Assembly: GCA_016864895.1 (NCBI GenBank)
Contig: CP046107.1
Location: 1,433,741-1,497,740, forward strand
Source: Neisseriaceae bacterium
GTDB taxonomy: Bacteria; Pseudomonadota; Gammaproteobacteria; Burkholderiales; Neisseriaceae
Direction of reading: 5' to 3'
Length of the DNA stretch: 64,000 nucleotides
Positions 1 through 8,586 of the stretch are shown here, piece by piece. The notes beneath the pieces were generated by a model. That model did no database searches, was not told where the DNA came from, and was given only the letters and a program-made list of their open reading frames with translations. Both the position numbers and the translations under genes were made by a program. How positions within the stretch are numbered: position 1 is the first letter of the stretch; the number at the start of each line of letters is the position of its first letter.

Positions 1-287
1 TACTCTTGCTCACTTCTAGCATTTTTAGCGATATTAAACATTTTTTTAACGTAAGTTTTATTCAAACTTGTATTTTCAGCCACACAAGTACAGTAACTAT
101 CAATAATTTTTTTAGTGGCAGCATCTACTTTGGAATTCGATTTAGTAAGTTCCATTTTACAATTCTGCGCAATAGCCTGTTGTTGAGATTTGAGTGTTTC
201 CGAAAACTCGGCTTCATTGATAGGCTCTGCAATACTGTTAAAAGTGGACAAAACTATAATAGTACTCAATAATAATGACTTCTTCAT
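1..287 (-). CDS. small exported protein, C-terminus cut off by window edge
   Basis: The minus-strand frame starting at 287 opens with MKKSLLLSTIIVLSTFNSIA, a clear Sec signal peptide (lysines, hydrophobic core, likely cleavage after SIA). About 75 polar residues follow, with cysteines at NCKMEL and at SYCTCVAEN, which could form disulfides in the periplasm. A good ribosome site, AAGGAG, lies six bases before the ATG. The frame runs off the left edge, so length and C-terminus are unknown. It lies downstream of purA on the same strand, about 40 bp away. I do not recognise a family. Confidence 0.6.
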   Translation of the reverse strand, partial: MKKSLLLSTIIVLSTFNSIAEPINEAEFSETLKSQQQAIAQNCKMELTKSNSKVDAATKKIIDSYCTCVAENTSLNKTYVKKMFNIAKNARSEQE

Positions 288-328
288 ACATGTCTCCTTA
301 TGATTCAATAATCGTTTACTCCTGTAGT

Positions 329-1660
<1,332 letters not shown>

Positions 1661-1738
1661 TTAAATTACCCATTGGTTATTAATAAATTCGATTTTATAA
1701 TCACATGTAATTCTCTAATGAATTTCATTATTAGTATT

Positions 1739-2572
1739 TCAATGATAACTTGTTTTTTGGTTATTTTTTAATTCTTCAGTCATTTCTTTTGCTGGTTCAT
1801 AATCACGAACAGGGATTTTAATATCATTATTATCAATTTTTTCATCTCGGATGGTGTTTAAAAAATATTTAAAATCAAGATGTAGTACTGTTGCAGATCT
1901 TGCTTTCTTAGAATAGTGTTCGAGATTGGCACAGCGATCTTCTTCTAGGAAGTTAGAGCATGCGTTTACATAAACTCTATACGATAATCTTGTGTGGTAA
2001 TGATCGGATCTTATCCACGATAAGTCAATATAGATTAAATAGTTTTTAACAAAAATGCTAATTTTCTCTAACTCCAGAATAGTTGTTTGAATTCTAGGTG
2101 TTTGTATGAATTCTTCTTTAGTGTTTTCAATAACTTCCTGGTGATCATCAAGTGGTGAGTTAAATACAACAAAGGATTGTCTAACATTTAAAGGTAATTG
2201 AAAAGGAGTTAACTGTTTTGTTGTTGTTTGGCTATCTTTTATTGTCAGTCGCTTAATTAAGTAAAATAGTTGATATTTAGTGTTAGTTTCTTTTAATAAT
2301 GAATTGAAAATATCAATATGATCCAAAGAAAGAATAATTCCGTGGCTAGGAATAATTTGTACACAGTCTAGCATTAGTTTGAATACTTCGATATCAGTAT
2401 CTCTACCTTGATGCCTAAGAATTTGAGTCCAAACTTTTAGTGGGACTCTGGTGTTAAGTAATGATTGGGTTGTATGCAGTGTAGAATGAGCATAATAAAA
2501 ACCACGGATAGAGCAATTGGATGATAGGTGAGAGCTGGTTTGTGTAATCTGCATGGTAATGTTGGAACGCAT
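1739..2572 (-). CDS. hypothetical protein, no family recognised
   Basis: A 277-codon open frame on the minus strand, upstream of purA. No signal peptide or membrane segment is obvious. The protein is polar and rich in Ile, Leu, Thr and Asn, with a charged C-terminus (VRDYEPAKEMTEELKNNQ). An AGGAA motif lies ten bases before the ATG. Two short frames end directly upstream (2575-2872), so this could be the surviving 3' part of a larger decayed gene. Its length in AT-rich DNA supports coding; the function is unknown. Confidence 0.45.
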   Translation of the reverse strand: MRSNITMQITQTSSHLSSNCSIRGFYYAHSTLHTTQSLLNTRVPLKVWTQILRHQGRDTDIEVFKLMLDCVQIIPSHGIILSLDHIDIFNSLLKETNTKYQLFYLIKRLTIKDSQTTTKQLTPFQLPLNVRQSFVVFNSPLDDHQEVIENTKEEFIQTPRIQTTILELEKISIFVKNYLIYIDLSWIRSDHYHTRLSYRVYVNACSNFLEEDRCANLEHYSKKARSATVLHLDFKYFLNTIRDEKIDNNDIKIPVRDYEPAKEMTEELKNNQKTSYH

Positions 2573-2899
2573 GCTCAGTTATTTCCTTGAAATTTATCGG
2601 TTACTCGAACGGCCTTTTTTATTAAGTTCTTGTAATTATTGGTTAATAAAAAAATGGTACATTCTATGAGAAGAGTAGAGAGCCTCAGTTGGTAGCCACA
2701 TGAACGAAATAAATGGATAATCCCCCCTCTGGTTTTTTCCAGACGATAAGCCATAAGTGGCAATACTGAACCATAGTTGGATAACTGGCAAGATTCCATT
2801 GCTTCCTTTCATTAACTTAGGATAATTATAAGCGAGGAGTATAACATTAAACTCTTTTAAATTTAACAACAATGTTTTAATAAATTCCTTCTAAAATAC

Positions 2900-2915
2900 T
2901 TAAGTACGTACTTAA
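2900..2915. repeat. perfect 16-bp palindrome TTAAGTACGTACTTAA
   Basis: A perfect inverted repeat ends seven bases before the -35 box of the tRNA-cluster promoter. The position is typical of an operator or activator site. The regulator is unknown. Confidence 0.5.
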
Positions 2916-2922
2916 AATGATC

Positions 2923-2950
2923 TTGACATGAAATTTCATTATAATATAAT
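2923..2950 (+). promoter_or_regulatory. sigma-70 type promoter of the tRNA cluster
   Basis: TTGACA at 2923-2928 and TATAAT at 2945-2950, both perfect consensus, are 16 bp apart. Transcription would start near 2957, about 45 bp before the first tRNA-Gly. No other -35/-10 pair of this quality stands before the five tRNA genes, so they are probably cotranscribed. Confidence 0.8.
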
Positions 2951-3000
2951 GTCATCCTTCATGTTTGGTGGTGTATGATTGAAGATAAACGAGGTGGTTT

Positions 3001-3076
3001 GCGGGAATAGCTCAGTTGGTAGAGCGCAACCTTGCCAAGGTTGAGGTCGCGAGTTCGAGACTCGTTTCCCGCTCCA
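3001..3076 (+). tRNA. tRNA-Gly(GCC), copy 1
   Basis: A 76-nt cloverleaf with acceptor GCGGGAA/TTCCCGC, D arm GCTCAGTTGGTAGAGC, anticodon loop with GCC, T loop TTCGAGA and an encoded CCA end. It is the first gene of the Gly-Gly-Cys-Cys'-Leu cluster. Confidence 0.97.
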
Positions 3077-3090
3077 GTATATACCGCAGT

Positions 3091-3166
3091 GCGGGAATAG
3101 CTCAGTTGGTAGAGCGCAACCTTGCCAAGGTTGAGGTCGCGAGTTCGAGACTCGTTTCCCGCTCCA
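3091..3166 (+). tRNA. tRNA-Gly(GCC), copy 2
   Basis: Identical over 76 nt to the copy at 3001-3076 and separated from it by 14 bp, so it is a tandem duplicate. The cloverleaf is intact, with anticodon GCC and encoded CCA. Confidence 0.97.
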
Positions 3167-3194
3167 CTTTAACAAAGAGCACTCAAGCAAATAT

Positions 3195-3268
3195 GGCGAA
3201 GTGGCAGAGTGGTTATGCAGCGGCCTGCAAAGCCGTGGACGCCGGTTCGATTCCGACCTTCGCCTCCA
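3195..3268 (+). tRNA. tRNA-Cys(GCA)
   Basis: A 74-nt cloverleaf with acceptor GGCGAAG/CTTCGCC, three-pair D stem GCA/TGC, D loop with G18-G19, anticodon loop CTGCAAA (GCA), T loop TTCGATT, discriminator T and encoded CCA. One C-A mismatch stands in the T stem (GCCGG/CCGAC). U73 is the usual identity base for cysteine tRNA. Confidence 0.93.
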
Positions 3269-3282
3269 TACTTGCTCAGTAT

Positions 3283-3357
3283 GGCGGGATGGCAGAGTGT
3301 TTATGCGACGGTGTGCAAAGCCGTATAGGCCGGTTAGATTCCGAGCTCCCGCCTCCA
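3283..3357 (+). tRNA. divergent second tRNA-Cys(GCA)-like gene
   Basis: A 75-nt copy 14 bp after tRNA-Cys. The acceptor (GGCGGGA/TCCCGCC), D stem and anticodon stem (ACGGT/GCCGT) all pair, and base changes relative to the neighbour are compensated across stems. The anticodon is GCA, discriminator T and CCA are kept. The D loop has lost G19 (now T, 3300) and the T loop has lost C56 (now A, 3336), so the universal 19-56 elbow pair would become U-A. The T stem keeps only three pairs and one base is extra before the acceptor. It may be a decaying duplicate or an unusual functional tRNA. Confidence 0.7.
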
Positions 3358-3372
3358 TAAAAAATAGTGTCA

Positions 3373-3463
3373 GCCCGGGTGGTGGAATAGGTAGACACAA
3401 CGGACTTAAAATCCGTCGGCTTTTAAAACGGCCGTGCCGGTTCGATTCCGGCTCCGGGCACCA
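3373..3463 (+). tRNA. tRNA-Leu(UAA)
   Basis: A 91-nt class II tRNA with acceptor GCCCGGG/CTCGGGC-type pairing to CCGGGCA, long variable arm, anticodon TAA in ACTTAAAAT, T loop TTCGATT and encoded CCA. It is the last gene of the tRNA cluster. Confidence 0.95.
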
Positions 3464-4349
3464 TTTACATATCAATGGCTTTCAGTTCTAACTGATTGTT
3501 TTCTTTTATATCTACTCTAAGATCTCATCTTTAGGATAGCGTTATAAGGTGTAAGTGAGAAAGAATAGTTATCTAGCGGATCCTTGTTGTGCTGTATATA
3601 TTGTTGAATTTATAGAGATAAGTGCACTTCCTAAGTCTTCTACACAATAACTAGGTGGTTCACAAGCTATCACTCTATGATTTGTGCTTAATATTTGAGT
3701 AATACTTTCTTTTGATCATTAGATACTGTCTCTTTACATAACCATAGCTACAATATTCTCCTTTTTTGGTTATAACATAGAGTTGAAAGTATGCTAAGTT
3801 AGGGGTAAACCAAACCATCAATCCTTAATACTTCCAATTTTGAAAAATCATCGCTTGATCACCAGCCCTTACTATTCTCATGTTGCCAATAACTCTATTT
3901 CTTTCTTTTCAAATATTAAGTGAATTTATATCCTAATAAAATAAGAGATATTGATTATTCTGTGTATTATTTAAAACTTATTACAATCAAGATCTAGCAT
4001 TAAAAGAAAGAATACTGGGAAAGTTCTATACAATTATGTCGTGAACAATAAATATGCTTTTAACAGACTATTGGCACACGAGAAATTACGTGTACACACC
4101 TCAGGTAAAAGAATGAGTTAGAAAATAAAATAGTTATTTGAGAATAAAACACTAAATAGTAAATTAAACCCTATTTTATTAGATAGAATGATCTTAAATT
4201 TTTAGATAAAATCATTGGGTTATGTGACTAAATCATCCTGTCCACCACCAGATGCTAATTATGGCCAAACCATGAAAAACCCATATTCGACGTGAGTTAT
4301 AAGATTTTTGAACTCATTTTCATCATTAGCAAATCCCTCTACGCAAAAA
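3464..4349. other. 886 bp without a recognisable gene
   Basis: No long open frame, RNA gene or repeat stood out on either strand. It lies between the tRNA cluster and a decayed gene and may be eroded coding DNA. Confidence 0.5.
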
Positions 4350-5495
4350 CTATAGACTTAATTTTTTGAATAATTTTCTTCTAATAAACAACAAAACAAA
4401 TGTCATTATTATGAATATTGAATAGAATACTGTTGGTAGTGTCACATCCAGAAAATTATGTTTGGGTGTAAAAAATATCAATTTGATTTGATATCTCTGT
4501 AAGCTCACTATCATTATTAATATCTTTTCTAGGAATAGAGTGTAGTAGCTTTTTTGCTTCATCTAGTTGTTCATGAGCAATATAATGTTTCATTAACAAT
4601 TTCTTTTTTATTACAGATCGGAAGTCTGTGATGAGCTCATGTTTAATTTTTTTAATATCATCAGATGATAACTGAACCTTATTTTCATTTAAAAAGTAAT
4701 AATATTTATTTTTTATAAAAGGAATATTGGGATATTTTTTAATTAAATCGTTCAGCCTATGTTGAATATTGATATTCTTTGAATTAATTTTAATAGCTAT
4801 TAGGCCACCTAATAGTATTGACTCATAAACATCTTTTGCCATATCTCTTTTAAACGGAGTATAGTCAGAGTTGTTTAGACTTAACTCATAAGATGGATTA
4901 CTGAAATTAACTTCAATATTTTCTGTTGTTTCCCAAAAAACAAAGTCATTATTTTTATTTTTAAAAGATAAAAAGGCATGCCTTGGTGCATAGACAATAT
5001 ATGGGGTCCATTTTTCATATCCAATGCATCCATTAGGATATATACATATAAATCGCAATCAGCTTGTTGAAAAGCATAATTGGTTACAGAGATAGATTTC
5101 TTGTGTGGAAAATATTGAATCACCAATTGGTTAGCACATTTCACATAATTAATTTTTTCATCGTCATCATCATTATGCATCGTGCATTCTTGATTTATTT
5201 TATTTAAAATGAAATTGATATTATTTAATGCCTTATTTTTATTTTCTACAGAAGTAACCCTCATTTTCTCATCTAGTTCTATTAATTGATGAGTCAATAA
5301 ATTAGGATTAATTTTACTATCATCATATTTTATTTTTGGCACAAACAAAGTTTCGAATTTATTAGTAATATTAGAAATTATTGATGATATATCGATATCA
5401 GGGTGAAATCTATTACTAATTATTATTATTTATTAGCAAAACAACCAAGTAATTACGAGGAGATTAAATATCTTATAAGATTGTTTATTATCCAT
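4350..5495 (-). pseudogene. frameshifted transglutaminase-like membrane-anchored protein
   Basis: Three minus-strand frames join into one protein. A start at 5495 gives MDNKQSYKIFNLLVITWLFC, a signal or lipoprotein-like leader, followed at once by two in-frame TAA codons and then open frame in the same phase. The body frame (to 4881) reads through CDLYVYILMDALDMK, then must shift at the five-base T run 5011-5015 (A run in the message) to enter WTPYIVYAPRHAFLSF and FWETTENIEV. A second shift at the six-base A run 4470-4475 would add a C-terminal membrane helix ending FIRRKLFKK. The Cys-Asp and later His (RHAFLSF) pattern resembles transglutaminase-like cysteine hydrolases; this family call is inference. 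It looks like a decaying gene, unless slippage or sequence error restores the frame. Confidence 0.6.
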
Positions 5496-5639
5496 TATTA
5501 TTGTCTCTATTCTTTAAAAGTAATTTATTCTATTTGTTTGAGATCATAAGAATTTTATGGCTAAACAGATAAAGATTATTGTGTAGAAAAGTTAGCTTAT
5601 TATATCCGTAGGAGAACTTGTTTCCATGAAACGAACTCT

Positions 5640-5666
5640 AAATATCCTTGTCATTCAAGGATATTT
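5640..5666. repeat. 11-bp perfect hairpin
   Basis: AAATATCCTTG, a five-base loop, then CAAGGATATTT. No T run follows directly on the plus strand. It could be a terminator stem or a leftover of decay. Confidence 0.4.
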
Positions 5667-5750
5667 TGGCTATTTTTGCCCTTTATCTCATTATCATTTT
5701 GTTTTTCAAATAATTTTCTGTTAACAGGCACAGATGGTATTCTCACATTA

Positions 5751-5793
5751 ATTTTTTTGCTAGTAAATGAAATTATGTTACTAGCAAAAAAAT
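5751..5793. terminator. 16-bp perfect hairpin, terminator-like on both strands
   Basis: The left arm (A, seven T, GCTAGTAA) pairs perfectly with the right arm (TTACTAGC, seven A, T) around an 11-base loop. Each strand carries a stem followed by a T run, the form of a bidirectional Rho-independent terminator. No intact gene lies close on either side, so it may be the remains of a lost gene pair. Confidence 0.5.
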
Positions 5794-6240
5794 ATTGGAA
5801 TAGTTGACACAAAAACAACACTCCCTATTTGTAAAGAAGTGATATCAATACATTCAAAAAGAGGTGCCAATATATTTACAATAATGTCGTTCTCACGTTG
5901 TGTTGCGAATAGCGATAACAAAACTTATTATCAGCATAGTTGATTGGTTAAAAAAATTAATTAACAAAATCAATATATTAAGTCTAAGCTAAGATAATAA
6001 TGAAACTTAATGGGTTACTCTAATGAATTTTAATGTGGGCTAGTTACTTTATTTATGACCTCACGCTATCATAAAAATACTTAATTAGTCGATGAAAAGT
6101 CTTGTTACTCAATTTTGCTTTTAGTCTGAATTTTTGTTGGAATAAAAATTGTAAATACTTCAGTAACAGATTAGATGAAATCCAAACACACAAAAACTAC
6201 AAGTTTAGGTCGGATGTTACAATTTCAAATGTTGATAGTA

Positions 6241-6297
6241 AACCGCTCTATCTGAGCTGAATATATGGAGTGAGCTTCAGCTTAGATGTAGTGGGTT
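6241..6297. repeat. long imperfect inverted repeat
   Basis: Arms of about 21 and 22 bases (AACCGCTCTATCTGAGCTGAA against TTCAGCTTAGATGTAGTGGGTT read in reverse) pair with a few mismatches and one gap around a 14-base loop. It could be a structured RNA, a miniature element or regulatory hairpin upstream of the next gene. Confidence 0.35.
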
Positions 6298-6461
6298 ACC
6301 GCCTTAAATATTTAACAAGTAAGTGGAGAGAGCTCTCTACTGACTAAAAAATATATTTTATAATTTGTGCTAAAATTCTAAAATCTATTTTGGAGGGATA
6401 TTTCTGGTCTCTAATTATAGAACTGAATGAATAGTTGATGATTATGGAAATGAGGGAGCTT

Positions 6462-6992
6462 ATGGCAATCAGGACATTTCAAGGGATACAGCCGATTTTA
6501 GGTAAAGAAATCTATATTGATGAATTTAGTTGTGTGATAGGAAGAGTTAGGATAGGAGATGAATCTTCGATATGGCCGGGTGCTGTTATCCGTGCTGATG
6601 TTAATGATATTGTGGTAGGAAACCGCACCAATATTCAAGATGGTTGTGTTTTGCATGTCACTACCCCTTCGAAAGATAATCCCAAAGGATATCCTTTATT
6701 CATAGGAGATGATGTAACTATCGGACATCAGGTCATGCTACACGGGTGTACTGTTAAGAATAAAGTTCTTATTGGGATAAGTAGTGTAGTATTAGATGGT
6801 GCAGTGATCGAAGATAATGTTTTAATAGGGGCGGGTTCTCTAGTGCCCCCAGGTAAAATTTTAGAGAGTGGCTTTTTATATTTAGGTTCACCTGTCAAGC
6901 AAATTAGAAAATTAAATCAGGATGACCTAGATAGCATTACCCACTCTGCGGCTCATTATGTAGACCTCAAAAATAGGCATTCAGAAAAATGA
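6462..6992 (+). CDS. gamma-carbonic-anhydrase-like hexapeptide protein (YrdA type)
   Basis: A left-handed beta-helix protein of 176 residues built from hexapeptide repeats (IGDESSIWPGAVIRADVNDIVVGNRTNIQDGCVLHV, then IGDDVTIGHQVMLHGCTVKN). Histidines in VLHV, IGHQ and LHGC match the metal ligands of gamma-carbonic anhydrases. Family members bind zinc or iron; the cellular role of the YrdA branch is not settled. The frame starts at 6435, but the ATG at 6462 follows a strong GAGGGAG site and gives the family N-terminus MAIRTFQG. It converges on recA. Confidence 0.9.
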   Translation: MAIRTFQGIQPILGKEIYIDEFSCVIGRVRIGDESSIWPGAVIRADVNDIVVGNRTNIQDGCVLHVTTPSKDNPKGYPLFIGDDVTIGHQVMLHGCTVKNKVLIGISSVVLDGAVIEDNVLIGAGSLVPPGKILESGFLYLGSPVKQIRKLNQDDLDSITHSAAHYVDLKNRHSEK

Positions 6993-7008
6993 AAAATACA
7001 TTGTAGTA

Positions 7009-7027
7009 AGTAAAAAAGTCTTTTACT
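7009..7027. terminator. possible bidirectional terminator between the yrdA-like gene and recA
   Basis: AGTAAAA, a five-base loop, TTTTACT forms a seven-pair stem in the short gap between two convergent genes. The stem is A-T rich, so it is weak. Confidence 0.35.
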
Positions 7028-7040
7028 ATAATGCACGAAG

Positions 7041-8084
7041 TTATTCTTTTTGAATAGCAGGGTTAGTTTCATCACTAACAACTTCAAAACCATTGAGTAC
7101 ATCTGCTTGCTGCCTGATTTGCATTTCAATTTCATAGGCGATTTCTGGATTTTCTTTTAACCAAATACGTGTATTGTCTTTACCTTGGCCTATTTTAGTC
7201 CCATTGTAAGAATACCAAGCACCAGCTTTTTCAACAATTCCCATTTTAACACCTATATCAACTAATTCTCCCTCTACAGAAATTCCTTCACCGTATAGTA
7301 TATCAAATTCTGCTTGTTTAAATGGAGGGGCAACTTTGTTTTTGACTACCTTAACTTTGGTTTCGCTTCCTAATATATCTTCTCCTTTTTTGATATTGCC
7401 AATGCGACGAATATCTAAACGTATAGAAGAGTAAAATTTTAAGGCATTACCACCAGTGGTTGTTTCAGGGTTACCAAACATGACACCAATTTTCATTCGA
7501 ATTTGATTAATAAAGATAACGAGAGTATTAGTTTTTTTAATATTACCTGTTAGTTTTCTCAGTGCTTGACTCATTAATCTTGCCTGTAACCCCATATGAC
7601 TATCACCCATATCGCCTTCAATTTCAGCTTTAGGTACAAGAGCAGCTACTGAATCGATTACAACTAAGTCAACACTCCCAGAACGAACCAACATATCACA
7701 AATTTCGAGTGCTTGCTCCCCAGTATCAGGTTGTGAAATTAATAGATCAGCAACATTGATCCCCAATTTCCCAGCATATACAGGATCAAATGCGTTTTCG
7801 GCATCAATAAATGCACATGTACCTCCATTTTTCTGACATTGAGCAATAGACTCTAAACATAGAGTGGTTTTACCAGATGACTCGGGGCCATAAATTTCTA
7901 CGATGCGACCACGAGGTAATCCACCAACACCTAGAGCAATGTCTAAGCTTAGAGAACCAGTTGAAATAACCTGTAAATTTTCATCGGTATGAGATCCATC
8001 CATTTTCATGATGGAGCCTTTTCCAAATTGTTTTTCAATTTGCGCCAAGGCAGAAGCCAAGGCCTTATTTTTTTCATCTGACAT
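7041..8084 (-). CDS. recA: recombinase A
   Basis: RecA forms the filament on single-stranded DNA that searches for homology and exchanges strands; it also activates SOS cleavage where LexA exists. The 347-residue protein has Walker A GPESSGKT at residues 66-73, Walker [11 protein letters not shown], and the DNA-binding loop region [13 protein letters not shown], all intact. An AAGG ribosome site precedes the ATG. It is preceded on the same strand by a membrane protein gene with only a 33-bp gap, so its promoter probably lies further upstream. No obvious LexA box was seen. Confidence 0.98.
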   Translation of the reverse strand: MSDEKNKALASALAQIEKQFGKGSIMKMDGSHTDENLQVISTGSLSLDIALGVGGLPRGRIVEIYGPESSGKTTLCLESIAQCQKNGGTCAFIDAENAFDPVYAGKLGINVADLLISQPDTGEQALEICDMLVRSGSVDLVVIDSVAALVPKAEIEGDMGDSHMGLQARLMSQALRKLTGNIKKTNTLVIFINQIRMKIGVMFGNPETTTGGNALKFYSSIRLDIRRIGNIKKGEDILGSETKVKVVKNKVAPPFKQAEFDILYGEGISVEGELVDIGVKMGIVEKAGAWYSYNGTKIGQGKDNTRIWLKENPEIAYEIEMQIRQQADVLNGFEVVSDETNPAIQKE

Positions 8085-8117
8085 ATATAAAAACCTTATA
8101 AAATATAAAATGGGTTA

Positions 8118-8510
8118 TTATTTTTTTCTATTTTTAATTAATAGAATAATGTAACCAATAAACATAACAGCCAGTACTAGGCCAAATTTAACATACCAAG
8201 TAGCAAACCAAGGCATTTGAATACACATTAAATTAGCTGTTTGGATATCATATCCTGCACTCTTTTGAGCATACCATGTCAAAAGAGGTGTCCATGCAGT
8301 GACAAAAAGACCTAAGAAAATGGGCCATGTAAGGTAGATTTTTTCGTTCTTCCATACCAGAAAGGTTGTAATCACCCAAACAATATTGTAGAGAATTATT
8401 TGAACTGTAATATCGTTACTGACAACTAGCCAACGGTTAATGAAGTAGCATAGAATAATCCAAACAATACCCAAAATAGCAATAATAATTTCTTCAGGTT
8501 TTTTAAACAT
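8118..8510 (-). CDS. predicted inner-membrane protein, four helices
   Basis: A 130-residue protein with about four hydrophobic segments (residues 8-28, 36-52, 60-80, 105-124), a charged N-terminus (MFKKPEE) and a lysine-rich tail (IKNRKK). An AAGGGAA site stands before the ATG. It sits between recB (76 bp upstream) and recA (33 bp downstream) on the same strand, so it is probably cotranscribed with recA. I do not recognise a family with known function. Confidence 0.75.
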   Translation of the reverse strand: MFKKPEEIIIAILGIVWIILCYFINRWLVVSNDITVQIILYNIVWVITTFLVWKNEKIYLTWPIFLGLFVTAWTPLLTWYAQKSAGYDIQTANLMCIQMPWFATWYVKFGLVLAVMFIGYIILLIKNRKK

Positions 8511-8586
8511 GGTGAATTCCCTTATGAATAAACTAATTAATTCTATCCCCTAGAGTCCAGTAATATAACATTATGTGCCTAAAAAG

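Larger units (their letters stand above)
5496..6461. other. 966 bp without a confident gene, several hairpins
   Basis: No convincing gene. One open stretch on the plus strand (5640-5807) would code for a hydrophobic peptide (LFLPFISLSF, ILTLIFLLVNEI) but has no start and may be the end of a lost membrane protein. Three inverted repeats within the stretch are listed separately. Confidence 0.45.

Noticed and set aside
6..272. 88-codon plus-strand open frame
   Set aside because: The opposite strand has a signal peptide and a good ribosome site and explains the region better.
2575..2872. Two overlapping short minus-strand frames (74 and 78 codons)
   Set aside because: No ribosome site, no family and mutual overlap; at most the remains of a larger gene with the frame at 1739-2572.
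2939..3491. Three open frames on both strands over the tRNA cluster
   Set aside because: They are made of tRNA sequence; the duplicated tRNA-Gly even produces repeated peptides. The tRNA genes explain the DNA.
5640..5807. Open stretch coding for a hydrophobic peptide
   Set aside because: No start codon or ribosome site in frame, and it contains two perfect hairpins; not listed as a gene.
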